Assembly (NCBI GenBank): GCA_963976795.1
Contig: CAXBLT010000016.1
Span: 1 to 64,000, forward strand
DNA length: 64,000 bases
Source: UBA7359 sp963976795
GTDB taxonomy: Bacteria; Pseudomonadota; Gammaproteobacteria; Eutrophobiales; Eutrophobiaceae
Direction: 5' to 3'
A program made the translations under genes and the position numbers. Below are positions 1-7,767 of the stretch, piece by piece. Numbering within the stretch: position 1 is the stretch's first letter; every line of letters starts with the position of its first letter. The notes beneath the pieces are model-generated. The model saw nothing but the letters and a program-made list of their open reading frames with translations. It was not told the origin of the DNA and did no database searches.

Positions 1-217
1 CAGCCTTCTTTTTGTCTCCACACTTGCCTTCACCACATTTACCTTCAGCCTTCTTGTCACCACAAGAACCTTCTTCAGCAACCATATAACCACTACCCAG
101 ATCGGTCATGTTAAATGGATTATCAGCAGCATTAACAACGGGACTTGTTGACAATGAAATAGCAAATGTTGTTCCTAAAGCAATAGCCAATGGGTTAAGT
201 TTGTTTTTATTTGACAT
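1..217 (-). CDS. HvfA-like EGKCG-repeat peptide, 3' end outside window
   Basis: Partial gene: the start lies inside the window and the 3' end runs off its left edge (72 codons seen). It starts at ATG 217 with an AGGAG ribosome site at 226–230. The translation begins MSNKNKLNPLAIALG, has a hydrophobic signal-like stretch ending near VVNA, then a short NPFNMTDLGSGYMVAEEG leader, then a low-complexity tail with GSCG and two EGKCG units separated by Asp/Lys. This architecture matches the HvfA family, known as precursors of thiooxazole/oxazolone-type modified, metal-binding peptides whose cysteines are changed by HvfB (DUF692) and HvfC (DUF2063). Those partner genes would be expected just left of the window and cannot be checked here. 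Family assignment rests on the leader and repeat pattern; modification and copper binding are inferred from the family. Confidence 0.82.
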   Translation of the reverse strand, partial: MSNKNKLNPLAIALGTTFAISLSTSPVVNAADNPFNMTDLGSGYMVAEEGSCGDKKAEGKCGEGKCGDKKKA

Positions 218-730
218 CTTTAAATCTCCTGGAGGTTTAACAAAAAATAATTCCTGTAAGGAGGAATCATTGTATATAATTTAACAAATAATGATGTATA
301 GCAAGTGCAGCCGTTCAGCCTAATTAAAGCTTCATCTCTACCACACAGTTATTTTGACTTCTTGCTATCTCAAAAGTTTCCTAAACAAAATATATTTACT
401 CAAGATTTGTATTGTTATGATCCTGGACAACCTGCTGCTTATTAATCTTGGTAACTAATTGTATATAAAGATAATACTCATTAACGATGAAATTTTTCAT
501 AAAAAAGAACAGCACAAAAGTAGTGCGTTTGCGAGAAAATCCTTGTACTTTAAAAACTAAGCAATAGACATTATCAATGTATTTAAATGCCATTAAGGAG
601 GGTATTAAGTAAACTGGAAAAAGCTAACTCATCCCATCTAACAGACCACTCAACCCGTTTTTTATAGCTCAGCTACTCAAGTTTTTAATTCTTTTATTAA
701 TTGTTTATCAAGAACTAATTTAAACTGTAT
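218..730. other. 513-bp intergenic region, no supported gene
   Basis: This AT-rich stretch separates the HvfA-like gene from the 3' end of lysS. It should hold the promoter of the HvfA-like gene, on the minus strand to the right of 217, but no clear -35/-10 pair could be fixed. A 65-codon minus ORF at 396–593 has no ribosome site, no recognisable domain and a composition typical of chance AT-rich translation. No strong terminator hairpin for lysS was found. Confidence 0.6.
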
Positions 731-2221
731 TTAACTCTTTGGACGCATATGAGGAAAGAGAATCACGTCACGAATGCTAGGGGAATCAGTCAAAAACATT
801 ACTAGCCGATCTATGCCAATCCCTTCTCCCGCCGTTGGCGGCATACCGTACTCTAATGCAGTAATATAGTCATCGTCGAAATGCATAGCCTCAGCATCTC
901 CTGCCTCTTTTTCTTCTACCTGCTGACGAAAACGTTCTGCTTGATCTTCTGAATCATTTAACTCTGAAAAACCATTAGCAATTTCTCGACCTCCAATAAA
1001 GAATTCAAACCTATCCGTTACAAAGGGATTATTATCATTTTTACGAGCAAGTGGTGACACTTCAGTCGGGTACTGGGTTATAAAGGTCGGCGCTAATAAC
1101 TTTGTTTCAACAGTTTTTTCAAAGATTTCAATCTGGATTTTACCCAGACCATAATTATCCTCAAGAGGTATATCCAGTCGTTGAGCATGGATTGTAATTT
1201 TATCTAGTGATTGCAGATCATCAATTGTAATCGCATCATTAAATTTCAGAATTGATTCAATCACGGTCATACGTTCAAAGCTTTGACCCAAATCATAGGT
1301 GTCGCCCTGATAAGTAATTTCATTGCTACCAAAAATTTCTGTTGTTAGCTTACGTAGCATATCCTCAGTAAGATTCATCAGATCTTCATAATCAGAATAG
1401 GCCTGATAAAATTCAAGCATGGTAAACTCAGGGTTATGCCGAGGCGAAAGACCTTCATTGCGAAAACTACGATTGATTTCAAAAACTCTTTCAAACCCAC
1501 CAACAACAAGTCGTTTTAAATATAATTCAGGTGCTATACGAAGAAAGAGTTCCATATCTAAACTATTATGATGCGTTTTAAATGGACGTGCTGTCGCACC
1601 TCCGGGAATGACATGCATCATTGGTGTCTCAACTTCCATATAGTTTTCATTATTCAAATAAGAACGTATAAACTCAACTACTTGTGATCGAATCCTGAAT
1701 GTATTACGGGTTTCTTCATTCATTATTAGATCAACATAACGCTGACGATAACGCATTTCCTGATCAGTCAAACCATGAAACTTTTCTGGCAGGGGTTGTA
1801 ACGATTTGGTTAATAATTTAATCGAATCGACATGAATACTTAATTCACCTTTATTAGTCTTCATGATCGTACCGGTTGCACCAATGATGTCACCAATATC
1901 CCATTTCTTGAATCCGGTGTTGTAGAGTCCTTCAGGTAGATCATCGCGCCTGACATATAATTGCACCTTGCCAGACATGTCTTGAATGTGAGCGAAGGAA
2001 GCCTTTCCCATTACACGCCGACTCATCATCCTTCCCGCTATTGCTACCTTAACACCTTCAGCTTCAAGCTCTTCTTTAGTTTTTTCTTCGTACTTAGCAA
2101 GCAAGTCCGCTGCTAATGAATCCCGCCTGAAGTCATTACTGAAGGCATTACCTGTTTCTCGTAATTCGTGTAATTGCTGACGCCGTTGTGCAATTAAATC
2201 ATTTTCGTTTTCGTCGCTCAT
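731..2221 (-). CDS. lysS: Lysyl-tRNA synthetase, class II
   Basis: Charges tRNA-Lys with lysine using ATP, in the cytoplasm. The 496-residue length matches bacterial LysS. The N-terminal OB-fold anticodon-binding domain covers roughly residues 55–160. The class II catalytic core follows, with motif 2 around FEINRSFRNEGLSPRHNPEF and motif 3 near the C-terminus (GEGIGIDRLVMFLTD). It lies 90 bp downstream of prfB on the same strand, the usual prfB–lysS pairing in gammaproteobacteria, and the two are probably cotranscribed. The start MSDENEND is typical of the family, although its ribosome site is weak. Confidence 0.97.
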   Translation of the reverse strand: MSDENENDLIAQRRQQLHELRETGNAFSNDFRRDSLAADLLAKYEEKTKEELEAEGVKVAIAGRMMSRRVMGKASFAHIQDMSGKVQLYVRRDDLPEGLYNTGFKKWDIGDIIGATGTIMKTNKGELSIHVDSIKLLTKSLQPLPEKFHGLTDQEMRYRQRYVDLIMNEETRNTFRIRSQVVEFIRSYLNNENYMEVETPMMHVIPGGATARPFKTHHNSLDMELFLRIAPELYLKRLVVGGFERVFEINRSFRNEGLSPRHNPEFTMLEFYQAYSDYEDLMNLTEDMLRKLTTEIFGSNEITYQGDTYDLGQSFERMTVIESILKFNDAITIDDLQSLDKITIHAQRLDIPLEDNYGLGKIQIEIFEKTVETKLLAPTFITQYPTEVSPLARKNDNNPFVTDRFEFFIGGREIANGFSELNDSEDQAERFRQQVEEKEAGDAEAMHFDDDYITALEYGMPPTAGEGIGIDRLVMFLTDSPSIRDVILFPHMRPKS

Positions 2222-2311
2222 AAGCTATTCGTATAACTCTATGTATAGGTTCTTAATATTAATCGATAGACAGATACTAACAGATCTGCCTGATATTCCA
2301 TGCTCAAATTC

Positions 2312-3410
2312 TTACAAGCCACTTTTCAGGCTAGCTTCAATAAACTGGTCAAGACCACCATCGAGAACCGCCTGTGTATTACCAGTTTCGACCCCTGTTC
2401 TGAGATCTTTAATACGAGACTGATCCAGCACATAGGAACGTATCTGACTACCCCACCCAATGTCTGCCTTAGAGTCCTCCAATGCCTGTTTTTCCGAGTT
2501 CAACTTTTGCATCTCATGTTCATACAGCTTTGCCCGAAGTATCTTCATCGCCTGATCTTTATTTTTGTGTTGTGAACGATCATTCTGGCATTGCGCAACA
2601 ATACCAGTTGGCATGTGCGTCAATCTAACGGCTGAATCAGTTTTATTAACATGCTGGCCACCAGCACCACTGGCGCGATAGGTATCAGTCCGTAAGTCTG
2701 CTGGATTAATATCTATCTCAATATTGTCATCAATCTCCGGGGAGACAAAGACGGAAGCAAACGATGTATGCCGGCGATTACCAGAGTCAAAAGGTGATTT
2801 TCGAACCAGGCGATGAACTCCCGTTTCAGTGCGTAACCAACCAAAGGCATAATCGCCTGTATATTGGATCGTGGCACTTTTGATTCCAGCAACTTCGCCA
2901 GGAGAAACTTCGATTAACTCTGTCTTGAAACCATGCTGCTCACCCCAGCGCAAATACATTCGTAATAGCATATCTGCCCAATCCTGAGCTTCAGTGCCCC
3001 CTGAACCGGATTGAATATCGACAAAGGCATTATTAGGATCCATTTCACCGGAAAACATTCGACGAAATTCTAGTTTGGCAAGGTATTCTTCATTAGCGTC
3101 AAGGTCACTCAACACTGCCGTGAATGTATCCTCGTCACTTTCTTCTTCAGCAAGCTTTAATAAATCTACCGAATCTGCAAAAGACTCTTCCAAAGATTTT
3201 ATTGTATTAACAACATTTTCAAGGTTGGCGCGTTCTTTACCCAGTGCTTGTGCTTGTTCAGGGTTCTCCCAAACATCAGGTTGCTCAAGTTCTCGTAAGA
3301 CCTCTACGAGTCGTTCAGATTTCTGGTCGTATTCAAAGATACCCCCTTAGCGATAGAACACGCCCTTGCATATCAGAAATTCTGCTAAGAAGTGGGTTTA
3401 TTTCAAACAT
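2312..3410 (-). CDS. prfB: Peptide chain release factor 2, programmed frameshift
   Basis: RF2 recognises UGA and UAA and triggers peptide release on the ribosome. The main reading frame carries the SPF anticodon-like tripeptide (RKSPFDSGNRRHTSF) and the catalytic GGQ loop (GAGGQHVNKTDSAVR). The gene starts further upstream than the long open frame suggests: ATG at 3410 opens 25 codons (MFEINPLLSR…LRGYL) ending in an in-frame TGA at 3335–3333. A +1 shift at CTT-T then enters the frame EYDQKSERLVEV. The product is about 365 residues, the same as E. coli RF2. lysS follows on the same strand. Confidence 0.97.
3333..3347 (-). promoter_or_regulatory. RF2 autoregulatory +1 frameshift site
   Basis: Read on the minus strand the site is AGG GGG TAT CTT TGA. 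It has a Shine-Dalgarno-like AGGGGG three bases before the slippery CTT and the in-frame UGA at codon 26. This is the standard RF2 feedback element: low RF2 leaves the ribosome paused at UGA and favours the shift. The base after the stop is A, not the C common in other RF2 sites. Confidence 0.95.
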
Positions 3411-3519
3411 TTAATTGAACCTGATGACAAAAAACGCGCATTCTACTATAGCTACAGCCGGCTTGATAGTCATGAAGCATGACAACGCTCAGAGCTACAG
3501 AACCTGATTTTTTACCAAA

Positions 3520-5247
3520 TCAGGCGGATTGCACCAACTTTATAGTTGGTAACTCTGCTTTATTGTCAAAAAATTTCGTGAATTCATCAGCCGTGACAGG
3601 CTTACCCAGCAAATACCCCTGAGCTTCATTACAACCTTTCGTGGCTAAATAATTTAACTGCTCCCGTGTTTCCACGCCCTCAGCAATAACATTGAGTCGT
3701 AAACTTTTAGCCATTGCAATTATGGCCTCAACTATAGCAGCATCATCGGTATCTTCCATGATATCTCGAACAAATGATTGATCTATTTTCAAGGTGTTAA
3801 TATGAAATTTCTTCAAATAACTTAAAGATGAATAACCCGTACCAAAATCATCAATAGAAATATGAATACCCCTATTTTTTAATTCCTTTAATATTTCATT
3901 GCTCTTTTTAACATCATCCATCAAAGCGCCCTCCGTTATTTCTAACTCAACGTATTTAGGTGCTAAATCAGAGCAAATAATCTGATTGAAGATTCTTCCG
4001 GCAATATTTTCCTGCGCGAATTGTCGTGGGGATATATTAATTGCCATTCGAATAGGAGCATAGCCTTCTTGTTGCCATTCGGAATTTTGCCGACATGCTT
4101 CTTTAATAACCCAATCTGTAATAACACTTATTAACCCGGATTCTTCAGCAAGTGGAATAAATACAGCCGGTGATATGACACTATCATCAGGACAATGCCA
4201 ACGTATTAATGCCTCTGCACCGAGTAATGCTTGGGTATGTATATCAAATTTAGGTTGGTAATTTAGTACGAATTCTTGCCGTTCAATCGCGCGCCGTAAT
4301 TTTGCTTCCATATTTAAATTGAGCAGTAACTGATTATTCATGTCCGTCGTATAAAAACGATAGCAATTACGGCCGCCCTCCTTGGCACTATACATGGCAC
4401 TATCAGCATTTTTTAACAAGTGCCCGGAATCAGTATCATCTAAAGGGTACATAGAAATCCCTATGCTCGGACTAACGTAGATTTCTCGAGAAAAAATATC
4501 AAATCCGTTTTTCATATGATTCAAAACCTTGTCGACAATCTTCACCGTATCTTCAAATGCCTTCACATCTTCCATAATGATTGTAAACTCATCGCCTCCA
4601 AGTCGAGCAATGGTATCGCCTTCCCTTGTACATTGCTCAAGCCTACCAGCCACTTCAATAAGTAATTTATCTCCAGCATCATGCCCCAGGGTATCATTAA
4701 TATTTTTAAATCTGTCAAGATCAATAACAAGCAATGCTACCAAGGTTTTATTTCTATCTGCACGAATAAGCGCTCGATCCAAACGCTCACGAAACAACAA
4801 TCTGTTTGCCAGTCCTGTCAAACTATCGTAATTAGCTAAATAACTTAGACCTTGCTCATTACGTTTACGCTCTATTGAATACTCTATTGACCGACTAATT
4901 AAAAAACCATCACCTTGACCTTTTACCAGGTAATCTTGAGCACCTTTCTGCACTACTTGTAAAGCCAACTCTTCGCTATCCTGTCCACTTATAACAATAA
5001 TAGGAACAGATGGTTCCTGCTCCTGAATACGAGAGATCGTGTTTACCCCATCGGCATCATCTAAATTTAAATCTGTTAGTACGACATCGAACTTATTAAC
5101 TGCTAATTGCGCCAACCCACCTTTTAATGTTGCTGCAGTAGTTATTTCATATTTACCCTCACGAGCAAAATTCAATAAGTCACTTAAAAGACGAATATCA
5201 AATTCATTGCCTTCAATATGAAGAATATTAACTTTGGCTGGTTTCAT
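3520..5247 (-). CDS. REC-GGDEF-EAL c-di-GMP signalling protein
   Basis: A 575-residue response regulator with diguanylate cyclase and phosphodiesterase domains, probably cytoplasmic. The receiver spans about residues 1–125 with phosphoacceptor Asp59 (VVLTDLNLDDADG). The GGDEF domain (about 140–300) has an intact ARLGGDEF signature and an upstream RxxD inhibitory site (REGD). The EAL domain (about 315–565) has EALIRW, INISPRQF, ELEITEG, DDFGTGYSSLSYLKK and AEGVET, so both activities look possible. One oddity is that the N-terminal acidic pocket reads HIEGNE, with Gly where an Asp normally helps bind Mg2+. It lies 3 bp after a paralog of identical architecture, in an apparent signalling operon with a response regulator and a histidine kinase. 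Confidence 0.93.
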   Translation of the reverse strand: MKPAKVNILHIEGNEFDIRLLSDLLNFAREGKYEITTAATLKGGLAQLAVNKFDVVLTDLNLDDADGVNTISRIQEQEPSVPIIVISGQDSEELALQVVQKGAQDYLVKGQGDGFLISRSIEYSIERKRNEQGLSYLANYDSLTGLANRLLFRERLDRALIRADRNKTLVALLVIDLDRFKNINDTLGHDAGDKLLIEVAGRLEQCTREGDTIARLGGDEFTIIMEDVKAFEDTVKIVDKVLNHMKNGFDIFSREIYVSPSIGISMYPLDDTDSGHLLKNADSAMYSAKEGGRNCYRFYTTDMNNQLLLNLNMEAKLRRAIERQEFVLNYQPKFDIHTQALLGAEALIRWHCPDDSVISPAVFIPLAEESGLISVITDWVIKEACRQNSEWQQEGYAPIRMAINISPRQFAQENIAGRIFNQIICSDLAPKYVELEITEGALMDDVKKSNEILKELKNRGIHISIDDFGTGYSSLSYLKKFHINTLKIDQSFVRDIMEDTDDAAIVEAIIAMAKSLRLNVIAEGVETREQLNYLATKGCNEAQGYLLGKPVTADEFTKFFDNKAELPTIKLVQSA

Positions 5248-5250
5248 CTA

Positions 5251-6981
5251 TTAACCTACATTTAATTTGTATGAAGTTTTTGGATATTTCTGCTGTAAAA
5301 GAATATCTTCCATGGCATCAGCTGTAACTGGCCGGCTAAAATAATATCCCTGTATTTCATCAACTTTTTTATCTTGTAAAAACTCCAATTGAGCCAGGGT
5401 CTCAACCCCTTCTGCAACAACATTAATGCCGAGATCTTTGGATAAACCAATAATCGCCGTTGTTATGGCCGCCTCGGATCCTTTCTCAGTTACATGTTTA
5501 ATAAACGATCGATCAATTTTTAATGTATCAATAAGAAATTTTTTTAAATAACCAAATGAATTATAACCCGTGCCAAAGTCATCAATAGCAATACTGATTC
5601 CCATCGATTTAAAAGCATTTAAGACAGACATAGTTGACTCTGTATCCTGAATCAACAATGTTTCGGTCAATTCTAATTCTAAAGACTCTGGGCTTATACC
5701 CGTATCTGATATGACACCGGCGACGGCATTACTAAAGTCGCGTTGCGCCAATTGCTTGCCAGAAAGGTTCACCGCAATTTTCCCAACGTCCAATCCAGAC
5801 TCTTGCCATAACATATGTTGTTTGCACGCACTTTCCAGTACCCACCGCCCTACTTCGGATATCAATCCATTTTTTTCTAGCAACGGAATAAACATGCCGG
5901 GATAAATCATCCCTTGTTCCGGGTGATTCCATCTTAATAAAACCTCACTACCTGAAATGGCTCCACTAATACGGTCAAACTTGGGTTGATAATGCAGTAC
6001 AAATTCGTTTTTACTAAAAGCATTTTTCAACTCAGAATCAATATTTAGCTGTTCCAAATATTGTTGATTCATCTCTTCTGCATAAAACTGATGCTGATTG
6101 CGTCCATTTTCTTTTGCTTTATACAAAGCTCTATCAGCACTATTGATAATTGCATCAACGTCTTCTCCACAATCCGGATAAAGGGCGATACCAATACTAC
6201 ATCCCACATGAAGGTCATGACCTTCTATATTGATTAATTGACTAATCTTTTCTATTATTTTTTCAGCAATAACAGCAACATTGTATGTCTGCGAAACATT
6301 CTCCAGGAGAATGGCAAACTCATCGCCACCTAATCTGGCAACAGTATCAATCTCTCTGACCGTTTCCAGAAACCGTGTAGCAACAACACTAAGTAATTTA
6401 TCGCCAACAGCATGCCCTAATGAATCATTAATTGATTTAAAACGGTCAAGATCAATATAGAGAACGGCAACAGACTCATCTCTTCTTTCAGCACAACTAA
6501 TCGCGTGCTCAAGTCTCATTCTGAAAAGAGCGCGATTGGCAAGTCCCGTTAACTGATCATGGTTCGCCAAATGCGTTATCTGTTCTTGAAGGCCTTTACG
6601 CTCTATTGAATAGTGCAATGCCCGGGATAATTGCAACTCGTCTATCTGCCCTTTCACCAGATAATCCTGTGCTCCCGCCTTAACTGCATTTATTGCAAAT
6701 TCCTCATCTTTGCGTCCGGTCATAACAACTATGGGCAATGACGGAGAACGTGATTTTAAGAGTGTAATATTTTCTATCCCATCACCATCAGGTAGTGACA
6801 TATCCAATAAGGCCACATCAAACCCATTATTGCTGATCTCATGAACTGCTTCAGACATAGTCTTGCAGCAAGTAAGCTGAAAACATGAACTCCCCGCCTG
6901 CTTGAGCATAATCTCTACCAACCGGACATCACCAGGATTGTCTTCAACCAGTAGGATTTTAGTTTCTTTTTGCCATGTCAT
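5251..6981 (-). CDS. REC-GGDEF-EAL c-di-GMP signalling protein, paralog
   Basis: A 576-residue paralog of the next gene downstream, with the same order: receiver (about 5–125, intact LLVEDNPGD acidic pocket and DVALLDMSLPDGDG phosphoacceptor), GGDEF (ARLGGDEF with REID inhibitory site) and EAL. The EAL signature is EVLLRW, a common active variant, and the remaining catalytic motifs (IAVNLSGKQLAQ, ELELTETL, DDFGTGYNSFGYLKK, AEGVET) are present. Its receiver resembles that of the small response regulator at 7229–7657 (VEDNPGDxRL). This suggests that all three are fed by the histidine kinase encoded upstream, which is inference from proximity and receiver similarity. Net synthesis or hydrolysis of c-di-GMP cannot be predicted. 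Confidence 0.93.
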   Translation of the reverse strand: MTWQKETKILLVEDNPGDVRLVEIMLKQAGSSCFQLTCCKTMSEAVHEISNNGFDVALLDMSLPDGDGIENITLLKSRSPSLPIVVMTGRKDEEFAINAVKAGAQDYLVKGQIDELQLSRALHYSIERKGLQEQITHLANHDQLTGLANRALFRMRLEHAISCAERRDESVAVLYIDLDRFKSINDSLGHAVGDKLLSVVATRFLETVREIDTVARLGGDEFAILLENVSQTYNVAVIAEKIIEKISQLINIEGHDLHVGCSIGIALYPDCGEDVDAIINSADRALYKAKENGRNQHQFYAEEMNQQYLEQLNIDSELKNAFSKNEFVLHYQPKFDRISGAISGSEVLLRWNHPEQGMIYPGMFIPLLEKNGLISEVGRWVLESACKQHMLWQESGLDVGKIAVNLSGKQLAQRDFSNAVAGVISDTGISPESLELELTETLLIQDTESTMSVLNAFKSMGISIAIDDFGTGYNSFGYLKKFLIDTLKIDRSFIKHVTEKGSEAAITTAIIGLSKDLGINVVAEGVETLAQLEFLQDKKVDEIQGYYFSRPVTADAMEDILLQQKYPKTSYKLNVG

Positions 6982-7228
6982 AGCAACATCTTCCTTTATT
7001 TGATTGCACTATAGTAAAGGGTTAATTCCCATTATTACTATTAAATACAAAAGCTTATATAAGACTCATATTATCGACAAAACAAGCAAAAACTTTAGCT
7101 AAATATGGTTAATAAGCTCTTACATAAAGGTATTTAAAATAGACAGGAGAATGCCTAACTTGAAAAAACTAAAGCAACTTATTTGCATTTAGTTCCAGGA
7201 TATTTTGCCGGGGAAATTACGTTCGGAT

Positions 7229-7657
7229 TTAAGCAGGAGGCAACTTTACTATTGAGAACCAGAACTCATCAATTGTCTTGATCACATGTACAAAATCATC
7301 GAAATCGACAGGCTTGGAGATGTAACAATTTGCTTTTAGATTATAACTACGAACAATGTCTTCATCGCTTTGGGAAGTTGTTAGCACCACAACCGGTATA
7401 TTGGCCAATTCGGGTATTGCCTTGAATTCTTCAAGCACTTCACGACCATCTTTTAGTGGAAGATTAAGATCCAGGAGTATAAGATCAGGACGCGGCACAT
7501 CTACATACTGACCTTCCTGCTTCAGTGCTGCCATTGCCTGCACACCGTCTTCAACATGCGTCAGGTTAACATTAATCTTACCCTCTGATAACGCCTCCAT
7601 TGTTAGGCGCGCATCTCCAGGGTTATCTTCAACCAACAAAACATTTACTAAACGCAT
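7229..7657 (-). CDS. Single-domain response regulator, Rcp1 type
   Basis: A 142-residue stand-alone receiver. VLLVEDNPGDARLTMEAL at the N-terminus gives the acidic pocket, LILLDLNLPLKDGREVLEE the phosphoacceptor Asp, VVVLTTSQSDEDI the Thr switch, and the Lys is in NCYISKPVDF. The extended loop and sequence style match the Rcp1-like receivers that pair with phytochrome-type or PAS histidine kinases. It lies 110 bp downstream of such a kinase gene on the same strand and has no output domain. It probably relays phosphate or binds a partner. Confidence 0.92.
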   Translation of the reverse strand: MRLVNVLLVEDNPGDARLTMEALSEGKINVNLTHVEDGVQAMAALKQEGQYVDVPRPDLILLDLNLPLKDGREVLEEFKAIPELANIPVVVLTTSQSDEDIVRSYNLKANCYISKPVDFDDFVHVIKTIDEFWFSIVKLPPA

Positions 7658-7767
7658 TATCTTTCATCCATTTTTTATAGCGTTAATTTAAAATCAAATA
7701 ATATTTATTATCACTTGGCTAATTTGCCAAAAGGTCATTAGAGATAATAGCAGATAATGTTCTCATT

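Noticed and set aside
396..593. 65-codon minus-strand ORF
   Set aside because: It has no ribosome site, no recognisable domain and a composition typical of chance AT-rich sequence.
6982..7228. Possible c-di-GMP riboswitch upstream of the GGDEF-EAL gene
   Set aside because: The region is AT-rich without the conserved riboswitch core or paired stems that I could recognise.
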